Source of the DNA: Luteimonas sp. YGD11-2
Lineage (GTDB): Bacteria > Pseudomonadota > Gammaproteobacteria > Xanthomonadales > Xanthomonadaceae
Direction: 5' to 3'
Assembly: GCF_004118975.1 (NCBI RefSeq)
Contig: NZ_CP035376.1
Location: 1,302,001 to 1,366,000, forward strand
DNA: 64,000 nt
The position numbers and the translations under genes are program-made. Of the stretch, positions 33,367-41,636 are shown piece by piece. How positions within the stretch are numbered: the first letter of the stretch is position 1; each line of letters opens with the position of its first letter. The notes beneath the pieces are model-generated. The model had not been told where the DNA came from, did no database searches, and saw only the letters and a list, made by a program, of their open reading frames with translations.

Positions 33367-34275
33367 ATGCTCATCACCCGGGCCAAGGCCACCGCTCTCC
33401 TCAACCAGAAGGAGATGGAGCTCTACACCGACAGCCGAGTGAACGCGCTGCGCAAGCTGGATGCGAAAGCGCTCACCACGCGCGTCGGCCGTGCACGCGA
33501 TGCCCGCGACCGCGCGCGCGACCTCGTGCAGCGTCAGAAACTGGCATCGCGCGAACGCACCGGCGCCAAGCGCGGGACCAGCGGCATGGCGAACGAGCGC
33601 AGCAAGGAGAAGGCGACGCTGCTGTCGGACATCCTGTCGCGCTTCGAGGCGCAATTGCGCCAGGTCGAGCGCGACGACCGCAGGGCCGCCAAGGCCGCGG
33701 AGAAGACTGCCGCGACGGCTGCGTCGGCGCGCAAGCCGGCGTCGAAGCGCAGCGAAGCGTCAGCGCCGGCGAAGCCGGCCGGCGGGCGGCGCAGCGCTGC
33801 ATCCGGTGAGCCGGCCAGCGCGACCCGCAAGTCGTCGGCGAAGGGCACGCCGGCCGGCGGCGCCAGGGCGACACGCGCGTCCACCAGATCGGCGGAGCCG
33901 TCGAAGGCTGCAAAGAAGGCTACGGGCACCGCATCCGCTGACGGCAAGGCTGCGGGCAGGTCCGCGACCGGGGCGTCCAAAAAGGCGCGTCCCGCGAAGA
34001 AGGTACTGACGCCCGAGCAGGCGCTCGAACGCACCCGCGAACTGCTGGAGGCCAAGCAGCAGCAGGCGCGCCAGCCGAAGTCCTGGGAGACCCTTGGTGG
34101 CACCGCCGCTGAAGCCGGATCCCCGGGTTACCAGTCCGAGGAAGCGGCACGGCGGGCCGAGCAGCTGCACGAGGGCGAGGCCCGCGTCCCGGCCATCCAC
34201 GGCAGCAACAGCACCCGTGACCGCATCAACCAGGGCAAGCGCGACGCGCGCCGTTCGCCCGCCACCGGGGATTGA
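33367..34275 (+). CDS. Histone-H1-like Lys/Ala/Arg-rich basic protein with non-repetitive ends
   Basis: The 302-residue protein is very basic in its middle (about 115-225), with many Ala-Lys, Ser-Lys and Thr-Arg pairs, like bacterial histone-H1-type DNA-binding tails. The ends are different: the N-terminal 110 residues form a charged helical region (LNQKEMELYTDSRVNALRKL ... LLSDILSRFEAQLRQVERDD), and the C-terminal 75 residues include LTPEQALERTRELLEAKQQQ and HEGEARVPAIHGSNSTRDRI. No family is recognised. A role in nucleoid or nucleic-acid binding is inference from charge. GTGGAG lies 14 bases before the ATG. The next gene starts three bases after the stop codon ends. Confidence 0.75.
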   Translation: MLITRAKATALLNQKEMELYTDSRVNALRKLDAKALTTRVGRARDARDRARDLVQRQKLASRERTGAKRGTSGMANERSKEKATLLSDILSRFEAQLRQVERDDRRAAKAAEKTAATAASARKPASKRSEASAPAKPAGGRRSAASGEPASATRKSSAKGTPAGGARATRASTRSAEPSKAAKKATGTASADGKAAGRSATGASKKARPAKKVLTPEQALERTRELLEAKQQQARQPKSWETLGGTAAEAGSPGYQSEEAARRAEQLHEGEARVPAIHGSNSTRDRINQGKRDARRSPATGD

Positions 34276-34277
34276 GC

Positions 34278-34577
34278 ATGGCCACACCCGCGGATGTGAG
34301 GCATGACGCCCGGCGCGGCAGGTTCGAGCTCGACATGGATGGCGAAACCGCCCATGTCGAGTACCGGCGCGACGGCGACACCATGGTGATCCTGCACACG
34401 ATCGTGCCGGAGGCGCTGTCCGGCCGGGGCATCGCCGGCACCCTCAATGCCGCGGCACTCGGGCATGCCCGCGAGGCGGGTCTGCAGGTGGATCCGCAGT
34501 GCGAATACACCGCGTCCTACGTGCGCCGGCACTCCGGTTATGACGACCTTCTGGTCGGCGGCGAGCGGTCGTCGTAA
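34278..34577 (+). CDS. Small GNAT-type N-acetyltransferase (YidJ/NATD1 family)
   Basis: The 99-residue protein fits the one-domain GNAT group typified by human NATD1. It has FELDMDGETAHVEYRRDG, then ILHTIVPEALSGRGIAGTLN with the acetyl-CoA pyrophosphate loop (SGRGIA), and a C-terminal QCEYTASYVRRHSGYDDLL. The substrate is unknown. The ATG at 34278 follows the stop of the basic protein by two bases; an in-frame TTG at 34272 overlaps that stop and is the alternative start. It may acetylate the Lys-rich neighbour, but this is speculation from position. Confidence 0.85.
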   Translation: MATPADVRHDARRGRFELDMDGETAHVEYRRDGDTMVILHTIVPEALSGRGIAGTLNAAALGHAREAGLQVDPQCEYTASYVRRHSGYDDLLVGGERSS

Positions 34578-34591
34578 ACGCGTTTTGCCCA

Positions 34592-34809
34592 TTCACACTT
34601 TCGATTCGAACTAGGGTATCGTGCGCGAACTGTTCAAGGCCGGGATCACGGTACATCGTGGCTCCGATGCGGTAGATCAAAGCTGTACGGCCGCACGGCC
34701 GGGACGATCCGCTCCATCGCTTTCGCGTTACCCCTTGCTAGACAGTCTCGGCTCCGCCACGGCGGGTCGTGCCAAACCATCAACAACTGTTGTATCAAGG
34801 AGTAACACC
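34592..34809 (+). promoter_or_regulatory. Promoter and long 5' leader of the cold-shock gene
   Basis: TTCACA (34592-34597) and TATCGT (34617-34622), 19 bases apart, form a plausible promoter. This predicts a leader of about 180 bases before the ATG at 34810, unusually long for this window. The leader contains a short hairpin ACAACTGTTGT next to the ribosome-binding site AAGGAGTAAC. Long structured leaders act as RNA thermosensors in cspA of E. coli, so a similar temperature response is inferred. Confidence 0.5.
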
Positions 34810-35019
34810 ATGTCCGAGCGTCAGAGCGGTACCGTCAAGTGGTTCAACGATGCCAAGGGCTTCGGCTTCATCACCCCGGAAAGCGGCCAGGACGTGTTCG
34901 TCCACTTCCGCTCGATCCAGGGCACCGGCTTCAAGTCCCTGCAGGAAGGCCAGCGCGTCTCCTTCAAGGTCGTGCAGGGCCAGAAGGGCCTGCAGGCTGA
35001 CGAAGTGCAGCCCGAGTAA
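34810..35019 (+). CDS. Cold-shock protein, CspA family
   Basis: The 69-residue protein is a single OB-fold cold-shock domain that binds single-stranded RNA and DNA. RNP1 is KGFGFI and RNP2 is VFVHF, in the order [20 protein letters not shown] then [11 protein letters not shown]. It has the strongest ribosome-binding site in its area (AAGGAG) and a clear terminator. The long leader suggests post-transcriptional control by temperature. The exact Csp paralogue cannot be assigned. Confidence 0.96.
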   Translation: MSERQSGTVKWFNDAKGFGFITPESGQDVFVHFRSIQGTGFKSLQEGQRVSFKVVQGQKGLQADEVQPE

Positions 35020-35043
35020 TCCAGCCCTCACGGCAGGATCGAA

Positions 35044-35068
35044 AGCCCGGCTCCGGCCGGGCTTTTTC
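35044..35068 (+). terminator. Rho-independent terminator of the cold-shock gene
   Basis: AGCCCGGCTCCGGCCGGGCT at 35044-35063 forms an 8-bp GC stem, followed directly by TTTT. Confidence 0.85.
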
Positions 35069-35181
35069 GTGGGCGACGTTCGGACGTGAGCCGGGCGGGC
35101 CGCACGCGCACGCTGCTTGCATGGGGCCATCACGCAACGCCCTTTAGCCTCGTCACGACATTGAACAGGGGAACGCAGACG

Positions 35182-36066
35182 ATGAAGTACTGGTGGATCG
35201 GGCTGGCCGTGCTTGCGCTGGCCGCGTGCGGCCGCAACGAGGAGGCGACCACCATCCCGTCGACGCCGGCAGCGCCGCAACAGGTGGGCGATCCTGCCGG
35301 GGCACCACAGCAGGCGCCGGCGCTCGAGGACGTCATCGAGCAGACGCCACGCTACATCGTCGGCATCAGCTATCCGCCCGAGGCGCGTCGCCATCCCGGA
35401 CTTGCGGCCGAGCTGCACCGTTACGGCCAGGCCGCCCGCGGCGAGCTCGTGGACGCGGCAGCCAGCGCGGGCGAGGCGCCCGGCGGGCTTGCATACGACC
35501 TTTCGCTGGAATTCCGGATGCTCGCGGAAACCCCGCAGCTGGTGGCGGTTGCCGCCGACGGCAGCAGCTATACCGGCGGTGCGCATGGCAACCCGCTGGT
35601 GGCGCGCTTCGTCTGGCTGCCGCAGCAGGAACGCATGCTGCGTGCGGCCGATCTGGTGGCCGGGCCGGACGGCTGGGCGGCGATATCGGCCTACGTGCGC
35701 GAGCAGCTGCACGCGGTGCTGGGCACCCGGATCGATGCCGAGGAACTCTCGCCCGAGGAGCGCCACGAGGCGTTGCGCACCGCAGGGCGGATGATCGACG
35801 ACGGCTCCGGGCCGGAGCCCGACAATTTCGATTCCTTCGAGCCCGTGCTCGATCCGCAGGGCCGCATCGAGGCGCTGCGCTTCGTGTTTCCGCCGTACCA
35901 GGTGGGCCCGTACGCCGACGGCACCCAGAGCGTTTCGGTGCCTGCGCATGTGTTGCTGCCGCACGTGGCCGCCGAGTATCGCGGATTGTTCTCGACCGAC
36001 ATGCCGGCACCTTCGATCAACGATGCGGGCGTCGACGGCGCGGACTGGCGCCGCGAGAACGGATAG
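35182..36066 (+). CDS. DUF3298/DUF4163 (PdaC-RsiV-like) lipoprotein
   Basis: The 294-residue protein has a lipobox (LALAAC, Cys16) and a Pro/Ala linker. A DUF4163-like part follows (YIVGISYPPEARRHPGLAAE ... LSLEFRMLAETPQLVAVAAD with the SYTGGAHGN loop), then a DUF3298 part (SFEPVLDPQGRIEALRFVFP, PYADGTQSVSVPAHVLLPHV). The GGAHGN loop is the family hallmark. In Bacillus these domains occur in RsiV and PdaC, which bind peptidoglycan or lysozyme; the role in Gram-negative bacteria is unknown. It stands alone after the cold-shock terminator. Confidence 0.85.
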   Translation: MKYWWIGLAVLALAACGRNEEATTIPSTPAAPQQVGDPAGAPQQAPALEDVIEQTPRYIVGISYPPEARRHPGLAAELHRYGQAARGELVDAAASAGEAPGGLAYDLSLEFRMLAETPQLVAVAADGSSYTGGAHGNPLVARFVWLPQQERMLRAADLVAGPDGWAAISAYVREQLHAVLGTRIDAEELSPEERHEALRTAGRMIDDGSGPEPDNFDSFEPVLDPQGRIEALRFVFPPYQVGPYADGTQSVSVPAHVLLPHVAAEYRGLFSTDMPAPSINDAGVDGADWRRENG

Positions 36067-36173
36067 CCGGGCGCCTGGTCCCGGCTATTCCCCCGCCAGG
36101 CTCGCCGGGCCGGGAGCTTCCGGCTGCTGCGGACCTACGGGGCGCTGAGTGCGGCGACGTCCGCGCGGGATGA

Positions 36174-37040
36174 TCAGGCCGCCGCACCCAGCAGTCGCGC
36201 CGCCCCCGACAGCGTGGCGCCAAGATCGCCATCGAGGCGCAGGCCGGCAAGGGCGTCCGCGCGGGTCACGCCACGATTGAGGATGGCGAGCGGCAGCCCG
36301 CGCTCGTGCGCCATCCGCGCGAAGCGGAACCCGGAATAGACCATCAGCGACGAGCCGGCCACCAGCAGTGCATCGGCCTGTTCGAGGGCGTCGCATGCAG
36401 CGATGTAGCGTGCACGCGGAACGTTCTCGCCGAAGAACACCACGTCGGGTTTCAGCAGGCCGCCGCAGTCCACGCAGTGTGGTGGCAGATAGGCGCGCTC
36501 GGCCTCCGGGGCGATGTCGGCGTCGCCATCCGGTGCGGCCGTGGCGAGGCCGGGCGACCAGCCCGGATTGAGCGCATCGAGTCGCGGCTGCAGCGAGGCA
36601 CGCGGCAGCCGGCCGCCGCAGCCCAGGCAGACCACCGCATCCAGGCGACCGTGCAGGTCGATGACGGACTCGCTGCCGGCCCGCTGGTGCAGGCCGTCGA
36701 CGTTCTGGGTGACCACGATCGAAAGCGGGCCGCTGGCGCCGAGCGCGGCCAGGGCGTGGTGGGCGTCGTTGGGGCGGGCGCGGTCGAAACGCGGCCAGCC
36801 GACGTGGCTGCGCGCCCAGTAGCGGCGGTAGGTCGCGGGGTCGCCGGTGAACCCCTGCCAGGTCACCGGCGGCGGACGTGTCCACTGACCGTCGTCGCCG
36901 CGGTAGCCGGGGATGCCCGACGCGGTGCTGCAGCCGGCACCGGTCAGCACGAAGATCCGCCGATGGCCCGAGAGCCAGTCCGCCAGCCGCACTGCGTTGT
37001 CGTGGGCGGGGGCGGGAAGCGGGGAGGGCATGGGCTGCAT
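36174..37040 (-). CDS. cobB: NAD-dependent protein deacylase, Sir2/sirtuin family (class II/SIRT4-like)
   Basis: The 288-residue protein has the NAD-binding motifs GAGCSTASGIPGYRG, TQNVDGLH and GSSLMVYSGFRFA, the catalytic His in VIDLHGRLD, and a Cys4 zinc site (CLGCGG and CVDCGG). The loop between the Cys pairs is long, and the GAGxSTxSGIP-Y form is typical of SIRT4-like bacterial sirtuins, which may prefer acyl groups other than acetyl. TACGAT lies six bases before the ATG at 37040 and could be a -10, but GGAAG is also present, so the start mode is unclear. An in-frame ATG at 37031 is an alternative. Confidence 0.92.
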   Translation of the reverse strand: MQPMPSPLPAPAHDNAVRLADWLSGHRRIFVLTGAGCSTASGIPGYRGDDGQWTRPPPVTWQGFTGDPATYRRYWARSHVGWPRFDRARPNDAHHALAALGASGPLSIVVTQNVDGLHQRAGSESVIDLHGRLDAVVCLGCGGRLPRASLQPRLDALNPGWSPGLATAAPDGDADIAPEAERAYLPPHCVDCGGLLKPDVVFFGENVPRARYIAACDALEQADALLVAGSSLMVYSGFRFARMAHERGLPLAILNRGVTRADALAGLRLDGDLGATLSGAARLLGAAA

Positions 37041-37280
37041 GCTTCCATCGTACCGGGCCAGAAACTGGAAGACGGGCAATATCGGGCCGCTCGCCGTTGC
37101 CGTCCGGGAACTCGAACCCAACCAACCTGTGGCACGCAAAGGACACAGAAGGTGTTCCGGCACGATCGCGTGCAGCCGGATGCCCGTGCGCTCGTGAGTT
37201 GCTTCGTTGTGATCCGTGGTGGCCGCGGTGGGCTGCCCGCAAGCCCACCGAGGGGCCCCTTTTCGATCAGGAGAAGAGCC

Positions 37281-37313
37281 AAAAAAAAACCGCCCGGATC
37301 GCTCCGGGCGGTT
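37281..37313 (-). terminator. Strong terminator of the M3 peptidase gene
   Basis: On the minus strand AACCGCCCGGAGCGATCCGG and the rest of the stem form a hairpin (37288-37313, about 11 bp with a short loop) followed by nine T. It is the clearest intrinsic terminator in the window. The 240 bases to its left (37041-37280) show no gene. Confidence 0.92.
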
Positions 37314-37336
37314 TGCTCGCCATCAGGCGAAAAACG

Positions 37337-39562
37337 TTACCTGTTGACCGGCTCCGGGGTGCCGGCATCCGGCGCTGCGGAGTCGTCGGCCGAACCGGCC
37401 AGGCCACGCTTCACCAGCAGCGGCTGGATGTCCGGTTCGGCACCGGAGAAGTCGCGGAACAGCTGCAGCGCATCCTTGCTGCCGCCCTGCGAGAGCAGGG
37501 TGGCGCGCAGGCGGTCGCCGTTGGCGCGGGTCAGGCCGCCGTTGTCCTCGATCCACTTCACCGTATTGGCGTCGAGCACCTCGGACCAGATGTAGGCGTA
37601 GTAGCCCGCCGCATAGCCGCCCATGATGTGGCTGAAGTAGGTGGTGCGGTAACGCGGCGGCACCGCCGCGAAGTCCACGCCCGCCTCGCGCAGCGCGGTG
37701 GCCTCGGTGGCGAGGATGTCGCCCGGCTCCGGCAGCCGGTTCGCCGGCAGCTGGTGCAGGTGCTGGTCGAGCATCGCCGCACCCAGGTACTCGGTGGTGG
37801 CGAAGCCCTGGTTGAACTGGGCGGCCGCGGTCACCTTGTCCAGCAGGGCCTGCGGCATCGGCTCGCCGGTCTCGTAGTGCTTGGCGTAGTTGGCGAGGAT
37901 CGACGGCCAGTCCGCCCACATCTCGTTGACCTGCGAGGGGAACTCGACGAAGTCGCGCGGCACGCTGGTGCCGGAGAAGTAGGGGTACTCGACGTCCGAG
38001 AACATGCCGTGCAGCGCATGGCCGAACTCGTGGAACATCGTGGTGACCTCGTCCCAGGTCAGCAGGGTCGGCTCGCCCGCCGGCGGCTTGGTGATGTTCT
38101 GGTGGTTGGCGACCACCGGCTTGGTGCCCATCAGCTCCGACTGCGACACGTACGAGTTCATCCACGCACCGCCACGCTTGGAGTCACGCGCGTACGGGTC
38201 GAAGATGAAGATCGCCAGCTTGCTGCCGTCGTGGTCGAACACGTCGTACACGCGCGTGTCGGGGTGGTACAGCGGCAGGTCGGTGCGGTGCTTGAAGGTG
38301 ATGCCATAGAACTCGGTGGCGGCATGGAACACGCCGTTCTCGAGCACGTTGACCATCTCCAGGTACGGCTTGAGCTGCGACTCGTCGAAGTCGTACTTGG
38401 CCTGGCGCACCTTCTCGGAATAGAAGGCCCAGTCCCACGGCTCGAGCTTGAAGGTCGGCTCGCCCTTGGCGGCCTGTTCCTGGTCGATCATCGCCTGCAG
38501 TTCGGCGGCTTCGCGGCGCGCGTTGGCCACGGCCGGCGGCGCCAGCTGGCGCAGCATGTTGTTGACGGCGTCCGGATTCTGCGCGGTCTCGTCGTCGAGC
38601 ACGTAGTGCGCGGTGGTCGGGAAGCCCAGCATGCCGGCGCGTTCGGCGCGCAGCTTCAGCACCTGCGAGACGATCTCGCGGTTGTCCCACTGGTTGCCGC
38701 GGGCGCCACGCACGACCGATGCCTCGTGGATGCGCTGGCGCAGGTCGCGGTTGGTCAGCTGCGACAGCGGCGGCTGGCCGGTGGTGTTGAGCAGGGTGAC
38801 GACGTACTTGCCTTCGTGGCCGCGGGTCTTGGCGGCATTGGCGGCGGCGGTGATCTGCTGCTCGGTCAGGCCGTCGAGCTCCTCGCGGGTGTCGACCACC
38901 ACCGCGGAATCGTTGACCTCGGCCAGCACGTTCTGGCTGAAGGTGGTGCCCAGGCGGGCGAGCTCGCCGTTGATTTCCTTCAGGCGCGCCTTCTGCCCCT
39001 CGTCGAGGTCGGCACCGGCGCGAACGAAGTCGTTGTAGTAACGCTCGACCAGCCGCACGCCCTGCGCATCCAGACCGAGCGAGGCGCGGTCGTCGTGCAG
39101 GGTCTTGATGCGCGCGAACAGCTCGGGGTTGAGGGTGATCTCGTCGCGGTAGGCGGCGAACTTCGGCGAGTACTCGGCCTGCAGGCGCTTGCGCTCGTCG
39201 TTGGTGTCGGTGCCGACCAGGTTGAAGAACACCCGGGTGGCGCGGCCGAGCAGCTGGCCGGCCTTTTCCATCTCGAGGATGGTGTTCTCGAAGGTCGGTG
39301 CCTCCGGGTTGCTCGCGATGCGCTCGATCTCGGCCAGGTGCTCGCGCATGCCGGCGTCGAAGGCGGGCGCGAAGTGCTCATCGCGGATGCGGTCGAACTG
39401 CGGGTACTGCAGGTCAAGCGGGCTGACCTGGAAGAAAGGATTGGCCTGCTGCGCTTCCGAGGACACGGCAGCGCCCTGCGGGGCGGCGGGGGTCTGGGCG
39501 AGCGCGGGGGCGCCAAAGCCGGCGATGGCGGCGGCGAGCGCGAGGCTGAGCGGGTGCTTCAT
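37337..39562 (-). CDS. Exported M3-family metallopeptidase (peptidyl-dipeptidase Dcp type)
   Basis: The 741-residue protein has a signal peptide (about 1-22, ending PALAQ) and a long helical N-terminal lobe (ILEMEKAGQLLGRATRVFFN). The zinc motif is H511-E-F-G-H515, with the downstream Glu in EFPSQVNEMWADW. M3 peptidases such as Dcp remove C-terminal dipeptides; this one is exported, unlike cytoplasmic Dcp and OpdA. Like the M17, S9, M14 and M15 enzymes in the window, it adds to a large extracytoplasmic peptide-degrading set. A strong terminator lies 23 bases after the stop. Confidence 0.95.
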   Translation of the reverse strand: MKHPLSLALAAAIAGFGAPALAQTPAAPQGAAVSSEAQQANPFFQVSPLDLQYPQFDRIRDEHFAPAFDAGMREHLAEIERIASNPEAPTFENTILEMEKAGQLLGRATRVFFNLVGTDTNDERKRLQAEYSPKFAAYRDEITLNPELFARIKTLHDDRASLGLDAQGVRLVERYYNDFVRAGADLDEGQKARLKEINGELARLGTTFSQNVLAEVNDSAVVVDTREELDGLTEQQITAAANAAKTRGHEGKYVVTLLNTTGQPPLSQLTNRDLRQRIHEASVVRGARGNQWDNREIVSQVLKLRAERAGMLGFPTTAHYVLDDETAQNPDAVNNMLRQLAPPAVANARREAAELQAMIDQEQAAKGEPTFKLEPWDWAFYSEKVRQAKYDFDESQLKPYLEMVNVLENGVFHAATEFYGITFKHRTDLPLYHPDTRVYDVFDHDGSKLAIFIFDPYARDSKRGGAWMNSYVSQSELMGTKPVVANHQNITKPPAGEPTLLTWDEVTTMFHEFGHALHGMFSDVEYPYFSGTSVPRDFVEFPSQVNEMWADWPSILANYAKHYETGEPMPQALLDKVTAAAQFNQGFATTEYLGAAMLDQHLHQLPANRLPEPGDILATEATALREAGVDFAAVPPRYRTTYFSHIMGGYAAGYYAYIWSEVLDANTVKWIEDNGGLTRANGDRLRATLLSQGGSKDALQLFRDFSGAEPDIQPLLVKRGLAGSADDSAAPDAGTPEPVNR

Positions 39563-39697
39563 GCGGCGGATTCCTGCTACGTCGGAACCACCAAGAATAT
39601 CCCACCGCTACTGACCGGGACCCATGACCATCGGCATGGGCGCCGGCAGGGTCCGCGCGTCGATGGCCCGCCGACCCGCCGACCCGCCGGCAGGTCG

Positions 39698-40117
39698 TCA
39701 GCGGACGATCGTTACCGGCACGTCGGCCTGTGCCAGCACCTTGCCGGAGACCGAGCCGAGCAGCATCCCGGAGACCGCGCCGCGGCCGCGCGCGCCCATC
39801 ACGATGAGGTCGGCGCGTGCCTTGCGCGCGACCTCGACGATGGTGGTGGCGATGTCGCCGACCTCGCGGCGCTCCCTGAAGTCCACCTTGGCGCGGGTGA
39901 GCGTCTTCACCGCGGCATCGATCATCGACGCGTGCGACTCCGCGTGGTGGCGCGCGGCGGCTTCGGCGCCGATCTTGCGTTCCACGCCGGGGAACAGCTC
40001 CGGGTTCACCGCGACCAGGGTGATCTGCGACTTCTCGTTCCCGCGCGCGAGCTTGATCGCGAACTTGACGGCACGCTGGCTGATTTCGCTGCCATCCACG
40101 GCGACGACGATCTTCAT
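39698..40117 (-). CDS. Universal stress protein (UspA family)
   Basis: The 139-residue single-domain protein has the ATP-binding pattern of UspA: VAVDGSEISQRAVKFAI at the N-terminus and GARGRGAVSGMLLGSVSGKV (GxxG-9x-GS) near 118-135, so it likely belongs to the ATP-binding group. AGGAG lies before the ATG. Its stop is followed by three copies of a CCGCCGAC-type short repeat (about 39665-39690) and no clear terminator. It stands alone between the M3 peptidase and the fpr-like gene. Confidence 0.93.
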   Translation of the reverse strand: MKIVVAVDGSEISQRAVKFAIKLARGNEKSQITLVAVNPELFPGVERKIGAEAAARHHAESHASMIDAAVKTLTRAKVDFRERREVGDIATTIVEVARKARADLIVMGARGRGAVSGMLLGSVSGKVLAQADVPVTIVR

Positions 40118-40182
40118 TGCGGAGCTCTCCTGGCGAGTGGCGCGATTGTAGTCGCAAGCCCCCGACGCATGGAACGTGCGAC

Positions 40183-40977
40183 TCAGCGCTCGACGAACGC
40201 GCGCTCGAACACGTACTGGCCGGGCGTACCGATACGCGGCGCCGCGCTGAAGCCACGCCCATCGAGCAGCGCGCGGAAGTCGGCGAGCATCTGCGGGCTG
40301 CCGCAGACCATCGCGCGATCGTGCTCGGCGTCGAGCGCCGGCAGTTCCAGTTGCTCCATCATCCGGCCACTGTCCATCAGCGCGGTCAGCCGGCCCTGGT
40401 GATCGTGGCCGTTGAACGCGAACGCCTCGCGGGTGACGGCCGGGTAGTACAGCAGCTTCGCGCTGATCTGCTCACCCAGGAACTCGTGCTGCGGCAGTTC
40501 GCGGGTGAAGTAGTCACGGTAGGCGAGGTCGGCCTCGTGGCGCACGCCATGGCACACGACCACCCGCTCGAAGCGTTCGTAGGTCTCCGGGTCCTTGACC
40601 ACCGACAGCCACGGCGCCAGGCCGGTGCCGGTACCCAGCAGATAGAGGTTGCGGCCGGGGTGGAGGTCGTGGATCAGCAGGGTGCCGGTCGGCTTGCGGC
40701 CGATCAGCACCTGGTCGCCGGGGCGGATGTCCTTCAGCCGCGAGGTCAGCGGGCCGTCCGGCACCTTGATGCTGAAGAACTCCAGCTGCTCCTCCCAGTT
40801 GGCGCTGGCGATCGAGTACGCGCGCAGCAACGGCTTGCCGTCCACCAGCAGACCGATCATCACGAACTGTCCGTTCTCGAAACGGAAGCCGTCGTCGCGG
40901 GTCGTGGTGAAGCTGAAGTAGTCGTCGGTCCAGTGGCGGACGTCGAGCACCGTCTCGGTGCCGAAAGCGGAGGACAT
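40183..40977 (-). CDS. fpr: Ferredoxin/flavodoxin-NADP+ reductase (Fpr type)
   Basis: The 264-residue protein has an FAD domain with the LRAYSIAS motif (RxYS) and an NADP domain with YLLGTGTGLAPWLSV and VVCHGVRHEADLAYRD. It ends YVFERAFVER; the C-terminal extension resembles Azotobacter/Pseudomonas subclass reductases. It moves electrons between NADPH and ferredoxin or flavodoxin, often under oxidative stress. TAGAAT at 41012-41007 on the minus strand gives a leader of about 23 bases. The start MSSAFGTETVL is chosen because the upstream codons overlap the divergent DUF488 gene. Confidence 0.92.
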   Translation of the reverse strand: MSSAFGTETVLDVRHWTDDYFSFTTTRDDGFRFENGQFVMIGLLVDGKPLLRAYSIASANWEEQLEFFSIKVPDGPLTSRLKDIRPGDQVLIGRKPTGTLLIHDLHPGRNLYLLGTGTGLAPWLSVVKDPETYERFERVVVCHGVRHEADLAYRDYFTRELPQHEFLGEQISAKLLYYPAVTREAFAFNGHDHQGRLTALMDSGRMMEQLELPALDAEHDRAMVCGSPQMLADFRALLDGRGFSAAPRIGTPGQYVFERAFVER

Positions 40978-41006
40978 GCGCGGGTAAGGCCGTGGGGAAA
41001 CGGCCC

Positions 41007-41012
41007 ATTCTA
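41007..41012 (-). promoter_or_regulatory. -10 box TAGAAT for fpr
   Basis: TAGAAT on the minus strand lies 29 bases before the fpr ATG. Unlike other TAGAAT boxes here it leaves room for a short leader. It sits inside the divergent intergenic region shared with the DUF488 gene. Confidence 0.45.
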
Positions 41013-41067
41013 TCCGATGCGAACCATTCTCATCGAACCTGCACGCCCCGGCTGGCAGCCTGCCGCG

Positions 41068-41613
41068 ATGGACACGTTGTGGACGATCGGCCATTCCACG
41101 CGGACGCTGGAGGAATTCGTGGCCCTGCTGCACGAGGCGCGGATCGCCTGCGTGGCCGACGTGCGCCGCTACCCGGGATCACGGCGGCATCCGCATTTCG
41201 CGGCGGAGGCACTGGCCGAGAGCCTGCCGGCACACGGCATCGACTTCCTGCCGATGCCAGCGCTGGGTGGGCGCCGGCGGCCACGGCCGGATTCGCCCCA
41301 TACCGCCTGGCGCAACACCAGCTTCCGCGGCTATGCCGACTACATGGACACCCCGGCGTTCGCCGCCGCGCGTGAGCACCTGATGGAGACCGCCGGTGAA
41401 AAGCCCACGGCGGTGATGTGCGCCGAGGCGATGTGGTGGAGCTGCCACCGCAGCCTGATCTCCGATGACTTCAAGGCGCGCGACTGGACGGTCATCCACC
41501 TGATGGGCCCCGGCAAGTCGCAGGAACATCCCTGGACCGGTGCCGCGCGCATCGTCGACGGACGGCTGGACTACAGCGCACCGGAAGATGCGCAGGGCGA
41601 GCTGGGGTTCTGA
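41068..41613 (+). CDS. DUF488 family protein
   Basis: The 181-residue protein begins MDTLWTIGHSTRTLEEFVAL, the classic DUF488 N-terminus. It continues with CVADVRRYPGSRRHPHFAAE and a Cys-rich segment AVMCAEAMWWSCHRSLISDD. The conserved Cys-Glu-xx-xx-CHR pattern looks catalytic or metal-binding, but no function is established. The start at 41068 matches the family; an upstream in-frame ATG at 41017 would add 17 residues and lies in the divergent promoter region. Confidence 0.85.
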   Translation: MDTLWTIGHSTRTLEEFVALLHEARIACVADVRRYPGSRRHPHFAAEALAESLPAHGIDFLPMPALGGRRRPRPDSPHTAWRNTSFRGYADYMDTPAFAAAREHLMETAGEKPTAVMCAEAMWWSCHRSLISDDFKARDWTVIHLMGPGKSQEHPWTGAARIVDGRLDYSAPEDAQGELGF

Positions 41614-41636
41614 GTCCGGCGCGGGCCTCCGTGTTC

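Noticed and set aside
39660..39695. Short tandem CCGCCGAC-type repeats after the universal stress protein as a repeat locus or CRISPR
   Set aside because: There are only three imperfect 8-base units with no spacers; this is simple GC-rich sequence.
36878..40402. A plus-strand frame of over 1100 codons across the M3 peptidase and universal stress protein
   Set aside because: It is antisense to two well-supported genes and has a low-complexity, Arg/Leu/Gln-rich composition.
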